A stretch of 64,000 nucleotides of DNA from JALNZU01 sp964463695. Its GTDB lineage: Bacteria > Bacteroidota > Bacteroidia > Bacteroidales > F082. This document shows, piece by piece, positions 1 to 8,394 of this stretch. How positions within the stretch are numbered: the first letter of the stretch is position 1; the number at the start of each line of letters is the position of its first letter. The position numbers were made by a program, and so were the translations under genes. Location of the stretch: the NCBI GenBank assembly GCA_964463695.1, contig CAYXCZ010000016.1, forward strand, positions 1 through 64,000. The letters are read 5' to 3'. The notes beneath the pieces were generated by a model that was not told where the DNA came from, ran no database searches, and saw nothing but the letters and a program-made list of their open reading frames with translations.

Positions 1-1
1 T

Positions 2-517
2 TCAGGTGGATTGAGCAAATTCAATGGTCAAAGATTTCAAAACGAGAACATCGAAAGTAATTTTCGATTTTCTACCGGACTCGATCTGCTTGTGCAGCTA
101 AACAAAAACAAACACATTCAACCCTTTGCCGGCTGTTCCTTTTATGTTCTACAAAGCAATCTCGTTTATCCGCAGGATTGGAGCTATGTGGAAGAGGATA
201 ACCATTTTAGGTTTAACTTTCTACGAATTCCCATAGGTATTGATGTGCCTGTTTTCGAACAGTTTGGCATTCGACTAGCACTGTCCAATAGCTTTTTGGT
301 GGGAGGAATCGAAACGAGTCCCGAAGCAACAAAATACGAATTTGGCATGCAACCCGGCATCTATTACAGCCTGAATAAATGGAAAGTTGGCTTCAATTAT
401 TATCGTGGTTTCACCGATGTTTTTAATCAAGCTGAACCATCACAAAATACATATTATTGGAAAGTTTCCAACAGTGCATTCTACTTCACAGTTGGTTATA
501 AGTTGGTCTCGTTTTAG
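2..517 (+). CDS. outer-membrane beta-barrel protein, 5'-truncated by window edge
   Basis: The reading frame is open to the left edge. A TTG at position 11 is not a convincing start, so this is probably the C-terminal part of a longer gene. The roughly 170 visible residues show short alternating hydrophobic and polar stretches rich in Tyr, Phe and Trp, and the chain ends in Phe (KLVSF). Both are typical of outer-membrane barrels folded by the BAM machinery. No more specific family is recognised, so function and substrate are unknown. Confidence 0.6.
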   Translation, partial: SGGLSKFNGQRFQNENIESNFRFSTGLDLLVQLNKNKHIQPFAGCSFYVLQSNLVYPQDWSYVEEDNHFRFNFLRIPIGIDVPVFEQFGIRLALSNSFLVGGIETSPEATKYEFGMQPGIYYSLNKWKVGFNYYRGFTDVFNQAEPSQNTYYWKVSNSAFYFTVGYKLVSF

Positions 518-629
518 TGCTGTTAATAATATTAGTCAGTCGGTTTGAAAACCGGCTGGCTTTTGAATCATTAGATTGATCCTTTATGAGTTATCCCGGT
601 TGGCAAAAAAAGTGAAACACCTCCTGAAA

Positions 630-1790
630 TCATCCTAAAACCAGGGCTTTCAACCGCGTAATTAAAGCGTCGAGCGAAACCACATCAACACCTTCTTTGA
701 ACGACCAGCTGCTCTGAGTAGGAATCACCACAAATGAATGAAAAGGTCTGATATCCTCAATTGCATTGTAATTGCCCCTGGAAAGTGTGGGTTGTGGGTT
801 GGTTTTGCATTCAATCACAAAAACGTTATTTTCCCACTGCATCACCAAATCCACTTCAGCGCCGTGTGAAGTCCGGTAATAAAAGAAGGAGGCATCAACA
901 AAAGTTCCTTTGAGGTTGGTCAGGACGATTTGCTCCCACACAGCACCTATGGCAGGATGGCCCGAAATATCCTCAAAACTCCTCAATGAAAGCAAGTTGG
1001 CAGCGATGCCAGAATCAGCAACATAGACCTTTGGTGCTTTCACGAGCCGTTTGCCAAGATTGCTGTGGTAGGGCAAAAGCACTTCGACCATAAAGGTGCT
1101 CTCAAGTAAATCAATGTAGTTTTTAACAACAACCGAAGAAATCCCCAAAGCCCTTCCAAGCGTTGCATATTCTACAGTTTGGCCGTTTAAATGTGCAAGC
1201 ATTTGCCACAATTTTCTCATAGTGGCAGGTGTAACATTTCGCCAAAAGAGCAAATCCCTCTCAAGATAGGTGGCAATGAAATCGCTTCGCCATTCATAAG
1301 AAGCACGCTCATCGGTAGCCAGTAAACTCCTTGGAAATGCCCCTCTCGTAAGATAAATCTCCGATGAAAACCTTCCCTGTATTTCGGATAAGAGGAAAGG
1401 TGTAAGCCTTTTATAACTTATCCTTCCTGCCAGTGACTCTGAACTTTGTAAGAGCAACTCGCGTGAGGCTGATCCAAGAATTAAAAAAGCTCCGGGTTGA
1501 TTCCATTCATCAACCAGGCTGCGAATAAGAGGAAACAGCTCCGGTTTGCGTTGTACCTCATCAATACAGATCAACTTTCCTTTTTGTGTACTCAAAAACC
1601 ATTCAGCATTTTCCAATTTGAGTAAGTCCGATGGCCTTTCCAAATCAAGGTAGATGCTGTCCGGCATTTCCTGTAGCATTTGTTTAACCAAAGTCGATTT
1701 ACCGCATTGACGAGGTCCAATCAATGCCACAACCGGATTGTTTCGGAGGGATCTGCGCACATCTTCCTCGATTTTTCGAATTAAATACAT
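630..1790 (-). CDS. AAA-family ATPase with DUF4143 domain
   Basis: This 386-residue protein has the two-part layout of the AAA_14/DUF4143 family. A P-loop ATPase occupies the N-terminal half, with Walker A GPRQCGKST at residues 25-33 and Walker B LICIDE at 73-78. A DUF4143 region follows at about 170-325, and near the end comes a nuclease-like patch (AEVDLVMQWENNVFVIECK). The Asp, Glu and Lys in that patch resemble a PD-(D/E)XK core. Proteins of this type are common and often multicopy in Bacteroidota; their role is not settled. The gene stands alone, and a nested palindrome lies directly upstream. Family assignment is firm, function unknown. Confidence 0.85.
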   Translation of the reverse strand: MYLIRKIEEDVRRSLRNNPVVALIGPRQCGKSTLVKQMLQEMPDSIYLDLERPSDLLKLENAEWFLSTQKGKLICIDEVQRKPELFPLIRSLVDEWNQPGAFLILGSASRELLLQSSESLAGRISYKRLTPFLLSEIQGRFSSEIYLTRGAFPRSLLATDERASYEWRSDFIATYLERDLLFWRNVTPATMRKLWQMLAHLNGQTVEYATLGRALGISSVVVKNYIDLLESTFMVEVLLPYHSNLGKRLVKAPKVYVADSGIAANLLSLRSFEDISGHPAIGAVWEQIVLTNLKGTFVDASFFYYRTSHGAEVDLVMQWENNVFVIECKTNPQPTLSRGNYNAIEDIRPFHSFVVIPTQSSWSFKEGVDVVSLDALITRLKALVLG

Positions 1791-1805
1791 TGCAACAAAA
1801 ATTAA

Positions 1806-1850
1806 TTAACCGTGCAAATTTAAACTTAAAGTTTAATATTACACGGTTAA
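1806..1850. promoter_or_regulatory. nested inverted repeat upstream of the DUF4143 ATPase
   Basis: Outer arms TTAACCGTG (1806-1814) and CACGGTTAA (1842-1850) enclose an inner dyad TTAAACTT-A-AAGTTTAA (1820-1836). The structure begins 16 bp upstream of the ATPase start codon (1790), so it sits in the leader or promoter. It could be an operator or a hairpin in the mRNA leader; the sequence alone cannot decide. Confidence 0.5.
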
Positions 1851-1959
1851 ATTGATTTTTTCTACATCTTTAGTGTTAAGGATAGCACCTTATCTTTAAT
1901 CTAAATTTTTAAAGCACTATAGACTTTCATCTCATGCATTTGGTTGAACCGCTCATGTA

Positions 1960-2080
1960 TTACCACTTTAGTTGATCCACCTTTTGCCTGATCTCTTCTG
2001 TTGGAGTGTTGGCAGACAGAATGAGATCGGGTGTCAGATAGGTGAGCTGGTGTTCCGCTTTGTAACGTGTTTCACCTCCG
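1960..2080 (-). pseudogene. 3'-end fragment of a cysteate synthase gene
   Basis: These 121 bp match the 3' end of the cysteate synthase gene at 8395-8515 without gaps, with about 11 mismatches by my hand count (about 91% identity). The reading frame and the TAA stop are kept, giving roughly the last 39 codons (GGETRYKAEHQL... ending DQLKW). Most changes are ortholog-like substitutions, for example Phe to Leu and Glu to Asp. Similarity stops abruptly at about 2080, so the rest of the gene is missing. There is no start codon and no sign it is expressed. The remaining 1851-1959 and 2081-2390 hold no gene I can support. Confidence 0.85.
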
Positions 2081-2390
2081 CATATTAAGAGTTGTTTGCA
2101 GACTGCTACACTTTCGGTATCCAGCTCTTATAGTTATAAATTTATTGGGATTATTGAAGAATAAAAATCTTGTAATAACAGAGATTCACGATTGATCATC
2201 TACATGAATGAAAATCGGCACAAATCAACTTCACATAGTTAATCTTCTCTTTGTGTTGCCATTTAAAGGAAAATCCTAAGATCAATCTCGATTTCGAAAA
2301 TACTATTTGCCCAAATTGAAACACCGTGAGAAATCAATAATAAGCAAGGGATTTATGCATGGTGGTGGGCAATTGAATGCTCTAACCAAC

Positions 2391-4283
2391 CTATGCATTT
2401 ATGGCGACCATAGCTTGAGTGCCACCATAAGTTTTTTTCATAATTTTAAAATTACCCCCTATTGATTCCAAACGTTGGGCAATACTATAAAGGCCTTGTT
2501 TTCCAGGTTCTGTCGCGCTCTCATAGCCAATTCCATCATCTGTAACCTCGATCTGCAAGCTATTTGACTGTTTACTAAAAATGATTTCGGCATTTTGTGC
2601 TTGAGAGTGTTTGACAATATTATTGACCAATTCTTGAATAATTCTGAAAAGCATCAGTTGCAATTGTGGCGAAAGTTGATGAGTATCACTATTTTCATCT
2701 GTTACCAAAACATTTATCAACTTTGTTTCGTTAATTTCATAAGCAAACTGCTCCACTGCTTTTACAAGTCCTTGCTTTTCTAAAAGGGAAGGAAGAAGAT
2801 TATGCGCAATATGACGTACATCAACATGAGTGTTCTCCAGAATCCCTTTAACTTTTAAAAGCTGCTCCATCTGTTTCTCTTTTGGCAGGAACGGTATGGA
2901 CTCTAAACTCATTTTGGCAGCTCCAATCATTGCAGCTACACCATCATGCAACTCATAGGAAATTCGGTTTCGCTCACGTTCTTCTCCCAGTATGAATGAG
3001 TTCAAAATAGCATTTTCTTTTTCCTGTTGTAATCTTTTCAGCTGAAGTTTTTGAACTTTTCTGCTGTAGACGTAAATTCCAATTAAGATTGAAAACAACA
3101 GCACTCCCCCTAAGAAAGCATACCATAAATTTGACTGGTGTTTTTGGATTGTAAGTTCGTGTCTGGCAATCTGTTTTTCTTTTTTTTCTGTTTCGTATTT
3201 TGTTTGAAATTCGTGAATAAGTTCTTGGTTTTTAGCCGTATTCAAGGAATCATTGATCAAAATATATTCTTTAAAGTATGTAGATGAAAGTATATAATCA
3301 CCACTTTCATTTGCCACTAATCCGAGATTTCTTATTGCTTCCAGATAGTCAAATTCGTATCGGTTTTTCTCCATTAATCTGACTGCCTCTAACAAGTTCG
3401 CTTTAGCTTCAGGATATCTTTTCATTTCACTTAAGATAATTCCTTTCACCATTTTTGATTTAGTTTCAAAAGCAGGTCTACCACTTTTTTGAGCAAAATT
3501 AATCGCCTGTTCTATATAAATTAAGGCAGAATCTGGTTGAACCTTCGATAGATTCACTCCCATAATGTAGTTTCCATACACCTGCGCAGTAATATTTTTA
3601 GATTTTTGCCCCCATTGAATGGCTCTTTTGGCCCAGATGACAGAGGAATCTGCTTTCCCAATTTCGTAATAGGATGTTGCCAAATTACCAGCTAACACAG
3701 CCACACGGCTATCATCAAGCATATTTAGCGCTTCAAGTTCCTGAAATGCCAATAAATAGTTTTGAAGTGCAGATTGATGATCGTTTACTACGGTATAAAT
3801 AGCGGAAAGATTAATTTTCGCCAAGGCAGATGACTTTTTATTTCCTGTTTTATCAATGACTTCAATATTCTTTTTAAGATAAACAATTGCCGAATCAACC
3901 TTACCCATGTAGTAGAAGTTCAAAGCAATATTATTCTGGATCTCTGCGTCAAGATGCTTTACTCTTACATCTGAATAATCCATTTTCGCTAAAGATAATT
4001 TTGCGATGTTTAGAAAATACTGTGCAGAGTCGAATTTCTCTAAATAGGAATAGGATTTAGCTAAATCGACTTCAATACACCCCTTACAGTTTTCGTTTGA
4101 ATCCTTTACCAACCTATAGGCTTGCTGAAAATAGCTGATACAATTTTCGCCACCTTCAGACCAACATTTTGTGCCTGCTTGAGAAAGTTCCTTAGCCTCC
4201 CCGCTAAGAAGTTCTGTATATCCCTGCGCTTTGAGATTTACTATTTCTATCAATAAGAGGAAACAGATTGCAATTGTTTTCAT
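2391..4283 (-). CDS. TPR-containing sensor histidine kinase (HisKA_3 type)
   Basis: This 630-residue kinase has a signal peptide (residues 1-19, ending KAQG), then a periplasmic region of tetratricopeptide-like helical pairs to about residue 345. A coiled linker and one membrane helix (about 387-407) follow. The dimerisation and phosphoacceptor helix carries YELHD with the likely phosphorylated His446, and a HATPase domain (ELVNNIVKHS, then DDGIGY) completes it. This is the NarX/DesK class that partners LuxR-type regulators. The start codon lies 4 bp after the stop of the response regulator gene, so the two form an operon and a cognate pair. The signal sensed is unknown. Confidence 0.9.
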   Translation of the reverse strand: MKTIAICFLLLIEIVNLKAQGYTELLSGEAKELSQAGTKCWSEGGENCISYFQQAYRLVKDSNENCKGCIEVDLAKSYSYLEKFDSAQYFLNIAKLSLAKMDYSDVRVKHLDAEIQNNIALNFYYMGKVDSAIVYLKKNIEVIDKTGNKKSSALAKINLSAIYTVVNDHQSALQNYLLAFQELEALNMLDDSRVAVLAGNLATSYYEIGKADSSVIWAKRAIQWGQKSKNITAQVYGNYIMGVNLSKVQPDSALIYIEQAINFAQKSGRPAFETKSKMVKGIILSEMKRYPEAKANLLEAVRLMEKNRYEFDYLEAIRNLGLVANESGDYILSSTYFKEYILINDSLNTAKNQELIHEFQTKYETEKKEKQIARHELTIQKHQSNLWYAFLGGVLLFSILIGIYVYSRKVQKLQLKRLQQEKENAILNSFILGEERERNRISYELHDGVAAMIGAAKMSLESIPFLPKEKQMEQLLKVKGILENTHVDVRHIAHNLLPSLLEKQGLVKAVEQFAYEINETKLINVLVTDENSDTHQLSPQLQLMLFRIIQELVNNIVKHSQAQNAEIIFSKQSNSLQIEVTDDGIGYESATEPGKQGLYSIAQRLESIGGNFKIMKKTYGGTQAMVAINA

Positions 4284-4287
4284 ACTG

Positions 4288-4908
4288 TTATATTTTCACC
4301 AACCCCTGCATAATTGCCTTCTTTACCATGCCTGCAATATTTCGCACTTCCAGCTTAAGCATAATATTTCCACGGTGCGTTTCCACAGTTTTTTCAGAAA
4401 GAAAGAGTTCTTCAGCTATTTCTCTGGTTGTTTTTTCATGTACAATCAACTGCAAAATTTCTTTTTCACGCTCTGTGAGTTCTACTTTGTTTTTAGAGGT
4501 TTGCGTTTCAAAAAACACTTGCTGTGTTTTAGAACTAAAATACTTTTCATTGTTAGTCACCGCTTTCAATGCCTTTTCGATCTCATCTCTTCCGTCAATC
4601 TTTAATAAATAACCATCGAAACCCGCATTAACAGATGACTTGATAGTAACCGAATCCGAATAACTGGTTAATGCAATAATTTTCATATCAGGCATTAATT
4701 GTTTTATTTCCTGAATAATTTCTCTGCCATCGTGTTTTCCAAAATGGATGTCGAGTAGCAAAACGTTATAATTTTCAGTCTTTAAAACTTCTTTCAGCTC
4801 CATATAATTTAAGACACTACGTGTTTTTTCTACAAATTCAAAGGTTGAAAGAAGCACCTCCAACCCATCTAAAACTAAAAAGTGGTCGTCTGCAAGTAAA
4901 ATTCTCAT
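4288..4908 (-). CDS. LuxR/NarL-family response regulator
   Basis: The 206-residue protein has an N-terminal receiver domain with acidic residues DD at 7-8 and the phosphoacceptor Asp53 (LLLDIHF). A C-terminal LuxR helix-turn-helix follows (LTEREKEILQLI, then LFLSEKTVETHRGNI). It is the DNA-binding partner of the kinase encoded 4 bp downstream. Targets are unknown; the lipoprotein, DUF4870 and OmpA-like genes upstream on the same strand are candidates because they travel with it. Confidence 0.92.
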   Translation of the reverse strand: MRILLADDHFLVLDGLEVLLSTFEFVEKTRSVLNYMELKEVLKTENYNVLLLDIHFGKHDGREIIQEIKQLMPDMKIIALTSYSDSVTIKSSVNAGFDGYLLKIDGRDEIEKALKAVTNNEKYFSSKTQQVFFETQTSKNKVELTEREKEILQLIVHEKTTREIAEELFLSEKTVETHRGNIMLKLEVRNIAGMVKKAIMQGLVKI

Positions 4909-5182
4909 TTAACTAATTTTGGATGTATTACAGACACTAAAATTAGTCTTTTTTTATTCTGCGTATTTAGTCTTTTTTCAAATCAGCCTCTATATAAATT
5001 CGGCAAAAAAATACAGGCAAAAAATTGGAATCAAAATAATGAGCAAAAAAGAGTTTCAGTCGTTCATTATTATACTTCCTCATTGAGTTTTTTGAAGTAA
5101 ATGAATTTTCGCGTAATAGTTTGTTTTGATAAATCAACAGATAATCGGGACAATTCTCTATCTACTAAAAAATAATCACTGG

Positions 5183-5971
5183 CTAATTGCACTTATTAAT
5201 AATGATCTTTGCCAAGTCAATAGCGACCGATTTGTTCTTTTCGTTGTCTGCGGATACATCGCTGCGAATGATAAATTGTACTCCATTTTGTAAAACAATT
5301 AATTCGTTACTAACAATGTTCCACCTTGCTGCATCACCCAAACCGTTTACTATTCGGTAGCCTTTAGATACTTCTTTCATAACATCCATGATTTCGCTAC
5401 CTGTTTTTTTAATCTGCTCTTTGCTTACATCTTTTTCCCTGGCTTTTTCGAGTGCTGCTTCTGCATCCTTGTTGCCCGAGTTCCCTTCTACTGCATCTTT
5501 CAATACATCTTTTGCTGCGTGCATGTCTTCGTCGGAAATGGCTTTGTAAGTGCTTTCAAATGCAGATAATGAGATGACTTTAATACTTGATATGATCACA
5601 AGATCAGGCATTTCCAGTTTTTGGTTAATTCCGGGAACAGTCTGAATCCTTCTATTTGTGAATTTATAAATATAACTGTGATTTTCAGTGTTCTGTAAAG
5701 CCTTGTTGTATTTAACTTTCATTACGTCTTTTGAAAAGCCTGTAACAGTTAACACATCACTTTCGTTAAGCAGCTGGTCATACTTAGTTTGATAATCTAA
5801 CAAACATGTGTTTGTTCCCAAAGTATTAAGGTCAGTTTTTCCTTTGCTTTCATCATTTTTTATGGTTCCCTCCAGGTTTATTTCTCCCGAATTGTTTAAT
5901 TTACTACTGTTTCCCGAACAAGACATAATACCCAGAAAAAAGTAAAGAATTAAAAGATGTTTTGTGTTCAT
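5183..5971 (-). CDS. lipoprotein of unknown function
   Basis: The frame is open further upstream to 6064, but that would overlap the neighbouring gene. The ATG at 5971 begins a clean lipoprotein signal (MNTKHLLILYFFLGIMSC, with lipidated Cys18) and leaves a 28-bp gap, so I chose it. The mature part of about 245 residues is low in aromatic residues. It contains a Lys/Glu/Ala-rich segment (about residues 155-200) likely to be helical, and two hydrophobic strand-like stretches near the C-terminus. I do not recognise a family. It lies just downstream of the DUF4870 gene and may be co-transcribed with it. Confidence 0.7.
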   Translation of the reverse strand: MNTKHLLILYFFLGIMSCSGNSSKLNNSGEINLEGTIKNDESKGKTDLNTLGTNTCLLDYQTKYDQLLNESDVLTVTGFSKDVMKVKYNKALQNTENHSYIYKFTNRRIQTVPGINQKLEMPDLVIISSIKVISLSAFESTYKAISDEDMHAAKDVLKDAVEGNSGNKDAEAALEKAREKDVSKEQIKKTGSEIMDVMKEVSKGYRIVNGLGDAARWNIVSNELIVLQNGVQFIIRSDVSADNEKNKSVAIDLAKIIINKCN

Positions 5972-5999
5972 TTCACTGAATTTATACTGGTTAAAAAGG

Positions 6000-6338
6000 T
6001 TAAATATTTCCAAACCATTTACTATAAAGGTTTCCCAATAGCGGGATGGGTTGTTCTTTTCCATTAACTGCCTGCATCAATCCCGTAATCCATAGAATGA
6101 GTAAAACAATGAAACCAAAGATCGAAACGATCCATCCCAAAATTGGTATGATATTGACAAAACTAACCGCAAAGCCAGTAATCAATAATCCTAAACTTTG
6201 CCGGATATGATAACTTGCAAAGGAGTTCTTCTTCTCATTGTTCATTGCCAAAGCTACGATCAAGCCTATTATTGTGAGGTAGGCAAGAATGGCAATGCTT
6301 TTCCCTTCGGCAATTTTAGAATGCATATTTATTTCCAT
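6000..6338 (-). CDS. DUF4870-type small membrane protein
   Basis: This 112-residue protein has three to four hydrophobic segments (about residues 15-33, 47-67 and 68-92). It also has the pattern typical of DUF4870/Tic20-like proteins: an early Gly-Lys-Ser leader, an ASYHIRQSLGL motif after the first helix, and a WITGLMQAVNGKEQPIPLLG segment near the end. Function is not established for the family. The gene precedes the lipoprotein gene by 28 bp. Between this gene and the OmpA-like gene (6339-6627) I see no further feature. Confidence 0.8.
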   Translation of the reverse strand: MEINMHSKIAEGKSIAILAYLTIIGLIVALAMNNEKKNSFASYHIRQSLGLLITGFAVSFVNIIPILGWIVSIFGFIVLLILWITGLMQAVNGKEQPIPLLGNLYSKWFGNI

Positions 6339-6627
6339 AGTATTTTATTTTTTAGTGTTAATTCTCCAATCTTAATATTTTCGATTTAGGTTATCGTCCA
6401 GCCATTGTAAATATATCTTGTCCTCTAGGTTCGGCACTGTTGTTTGCGATTTTTTACCCGGCTTCTCTGGCTTTTTTAGCGATTTATACTAAAGTAAAAA
6501 CGTCTGGATTTCAATATCGACATTAACTGATTTGTTTCCTTTGTTACAGGAACAACTCTCCTTTTGAGGCCATTATCACAAGCTAACAGCAGTATTCACT
6601 TAGCTACCCCTAAAAAATCTCACTGTT

Positions 6628-7905
6628 TTACAATTTGATAAATTCCACTCTGCGATTTTGAGCTTTACCTTCTGTGGTTGTGTTAGGTTGCACAGGCTGG
6701 CTTTCACCTTTGCCATCAGTTTCCATTCGGCTTGGATTAATTCCGTAAAAATTTACCAGTGCATTCTTTACGGCTACAGCTCTCTTTTGCGACAAAATGA
6801 GGTTCGCGTTTGCATCACCATCGCTATCTGTATGTCCAATTATATTTACACTTATTGTTGAGTTTTCCTGAAGCACAGATGCTATTTCTTTCAGCACTAA
6901 ACCGCTTTCAGGCCTGATATTGTCACTATTTACATCAAATAGAATTCCATTGGTAACAAATTTTCCTTCAGTGATCAACTTACTTCGTGTGTCCTCCCCC
7001 GCAATAGCAAAGCGGATATTGGTCATCAATACCTCACAGTCATTAAAAAAACGTCTGAAAAAAGCCAAATTGTAAGGTTCATTTTCTGTGAAAAATCGGG
7101 GCATATCAACCAGCTTGCTCTCATTTACATAAACTCTTAAACGTCCTTTCTGTCTCCATATAGCAACTTTTGCAAATCTATTCCCGTCTTGAGACCACTG
7201 AGGCATAGATATTTCGTTATAAATTTCTGTACCACTGTTACCTGGCAATATCTGCACAGAAACTAAATCTGCTCCGGGATGTAAATACAAAATAGATGAA
7301 CGCTCACCAAACAAATAATCTTGAAAGAGTTGATCTTTTTCAGTTGTGAAATTAAGCCCAAGGCCAGAATAATTGTTACCAGGATTACCTATTAAACCAA
7401 CTTCAAATTCCAGAGTAAAGTTTTCAGGTAGTTCTTTTATACCCTCAGGAATAAAGACTCCGTTTTTAGTCATAGATAACCATTTACCTGATTTTCCGGT
7501 TATATTGACAACTTCACCGCTGGCATTCGTATTAAATTCAGCAGGAAAATCACCTATATCAAGCCTTTGAAAATCATCAAAATACAGCACTTTGTTTCCC
7601 TGCACAAAGTCAAACCTGGAATTTGATTTTTCAGATTCATTATTTTCCTTGTTTTCATTTTCAGAGTTAGAGGATGAGGTAGACATATTTAATTTGTCGT
7701 CTTGCTCTATTTTGTCCTTCTTCTTAAAAATACTGCCTATACCTTCTTCAATTTTGTCCAAACCTTTGTCTATAGTTTTGTCAGTTACCATATTTGCCCT
7801 ATCTTCAGTTTTTCGCTTAGCTGTTTCAGTAGGATTGATGATTTGTGCATTTGCTAAAATACTGATTGTCAACGCAATTGCACTCAAAGTTATTTTTGTT
7901 TTCAT
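6628..7905 (-). CDS. OmpA-family protein with LamG-like middle region
   Basis: I chose the ATG at 7905 rather than 7935 because it starts a good signal peptide (MKTKITLSAIALTISILANAQ). The 425-residue product has a low-complexity Lys/Glu/Ser/Asn stretch, then a beta-rich region of about 200 residues resembling a LamG or jelly-roll fold. A C-terminal OmpA domain follows, with LFDVNSDNIRPES, the GHTDSDG motif and the closing Arg in KAQNRRVEF. OmpA domains bind peptidoglycan, so this is probably an envelope protein facing the periplasm. It is the most upstream gene of the minus-strand block. The ligand of the middle domain is unknown. Confidence 0.85.
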   Translation of the reverse strand: MKTKITLSAIALTISILANAQIINPTETAKRKTEDRANMVTDKTIDKGLDKIEEGIGSIFKKKDKIEQDDKLNMSTSSSNSENENKENNESEKSNSRFDFVQGNKVLYFDDFQRLDIGDFPAEFNTNASGEVVNITGKSGKWLSMTKNGVFIPEGIKELPENFTLEFEVGLIGNPGNNYSGLGLNFTTEKDQLFQDYLFGERSSILYLHPGADLVSVQILPGNSGTEIYNEISMPQWSQDGNRFAKVAIWRQKGRLRVYVNESKLVDMPRFFTENEPYNLAFFRRFFNDCEVLMTNIRFAIAGEDTRSKLITEGKFVTNGILFDVNSDNIRPESGLVLKEIASVLQENSTISVNIIGHTDSDGDANANLILSQKRAVAVKNALVNFYGINPSRMETDGKGESQPVQPNTTTEGKAQNRRVEFIKL

Positions 7906-8112
7906 TCTAATAAATGCTTTAAGTTTATGAAGCAAAATTGGTTAGAAAACATTTCGTATTTATCATGGGAAATAGGGTAATTCATTCTAAGGGTTTTCCC
8001 TGATATATTAAATATCAAGGGTGTCCGTAACGAATATCTATCTTTTTGCAGTGAAAATGAATGCCTTTTTTTTCTAAGAAAATACTTCGAATCACTGTTT
8101 TCCGGTTAAATA

Positions 8113-8265
8113 TGAGATTCTTCGCTAACGCTCAGAATGAATGTAATTTATGTAGGTTTAAACAGGGAAGGGGCTTGATAGCGGCTTCGCCACCACCAAG
8201 CCCCTTCCCTGTTTTTCTTAAGCATTGTCATTCTGAACGTAACAAAGAGGAGTGAAGAATCTCTT
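8113..8265. repeat. MITE-like palindromic element with nested hairpin
   Basis: Terminal inverted repeats resemble GAGATTCTTCGCT...CTCAGAATGA (8114-8140) facing TCATTCTGAACG...AGTGAAGAATCTC (8228-8263). Inside lies a perfect 18-bp stem with arms 8160-8177 and 8197-8214. From general knowledge, sequences close to 'TCATTCTGAGCGAAGCGAAGAATCT' recur in many Bacteroidota genomes as short non-coding repeats. The element sits between the OmpA-like gene and the end of the cysteate synthase gene, near the right boundary of the candidate inserted segment. It encodes no protein. Confidence 0.7.
8160..8216. terminator. strong hairpin, possible bidirectional terminator
   Basis: A perfect 18-bp stem (AACAGGGAAGGGGCTTG and its complement) with a 19-nt loop is followed by TTTTT on the plus strand and preceded by AAA, so U-tracts exist in both directions. 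It lies downstream of the minus-strand cysteate synthase gene and may end its transcript. It is also the core of the repeat element, so termination may be incidental. Confidence 0.5.
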
Positions 8266-8394
8266 ATGCTTCTTCAAGATTTATGCGGACAGTAGTGAAT
8301 TTTAATATTAATTTCAAATAAGGCTTGTTACGGTAAATTGCACAAAAAAAATATTAAGGATATAACTGAGGAATTCATCATGAATTACACTGTT

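Larger units (their letters stand above)
2081..8394. other. candidate inserted segment beside the cysteate synthase gene
   Basis: This segment lies between the cysteate synthase fragment and the intact gene, and all five genes in it read on the minus strand: OmpA-like protein, DUF4870 protein, lipoprotein, response regulator and histidine kinase. No integrase, transposase or tRNA is present. The duplicated gene end is the only boundary evidence. The simplest reading is acquisition by recombination in the 3' end of the cysteate synthase gene. A local tandem duplication followed by loss is the alternative. Confidence 0.45.

Noticed and set aside
4231..4612. Two plus-strand open frames of 114-124 codons
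   Set aside because: They lie over the start of the histidine kinase gene and the 3' part of the response regulator gene on the minus strand, and their translations are low-complexity Phe/Ser/Cys-rich sequences without domain features.
2081..8394. Phage or integrative element
   Set aside because: No integrase, structural or conjugation genes, and no tRNA at either end. Only the duplicated gene end supports insertion.
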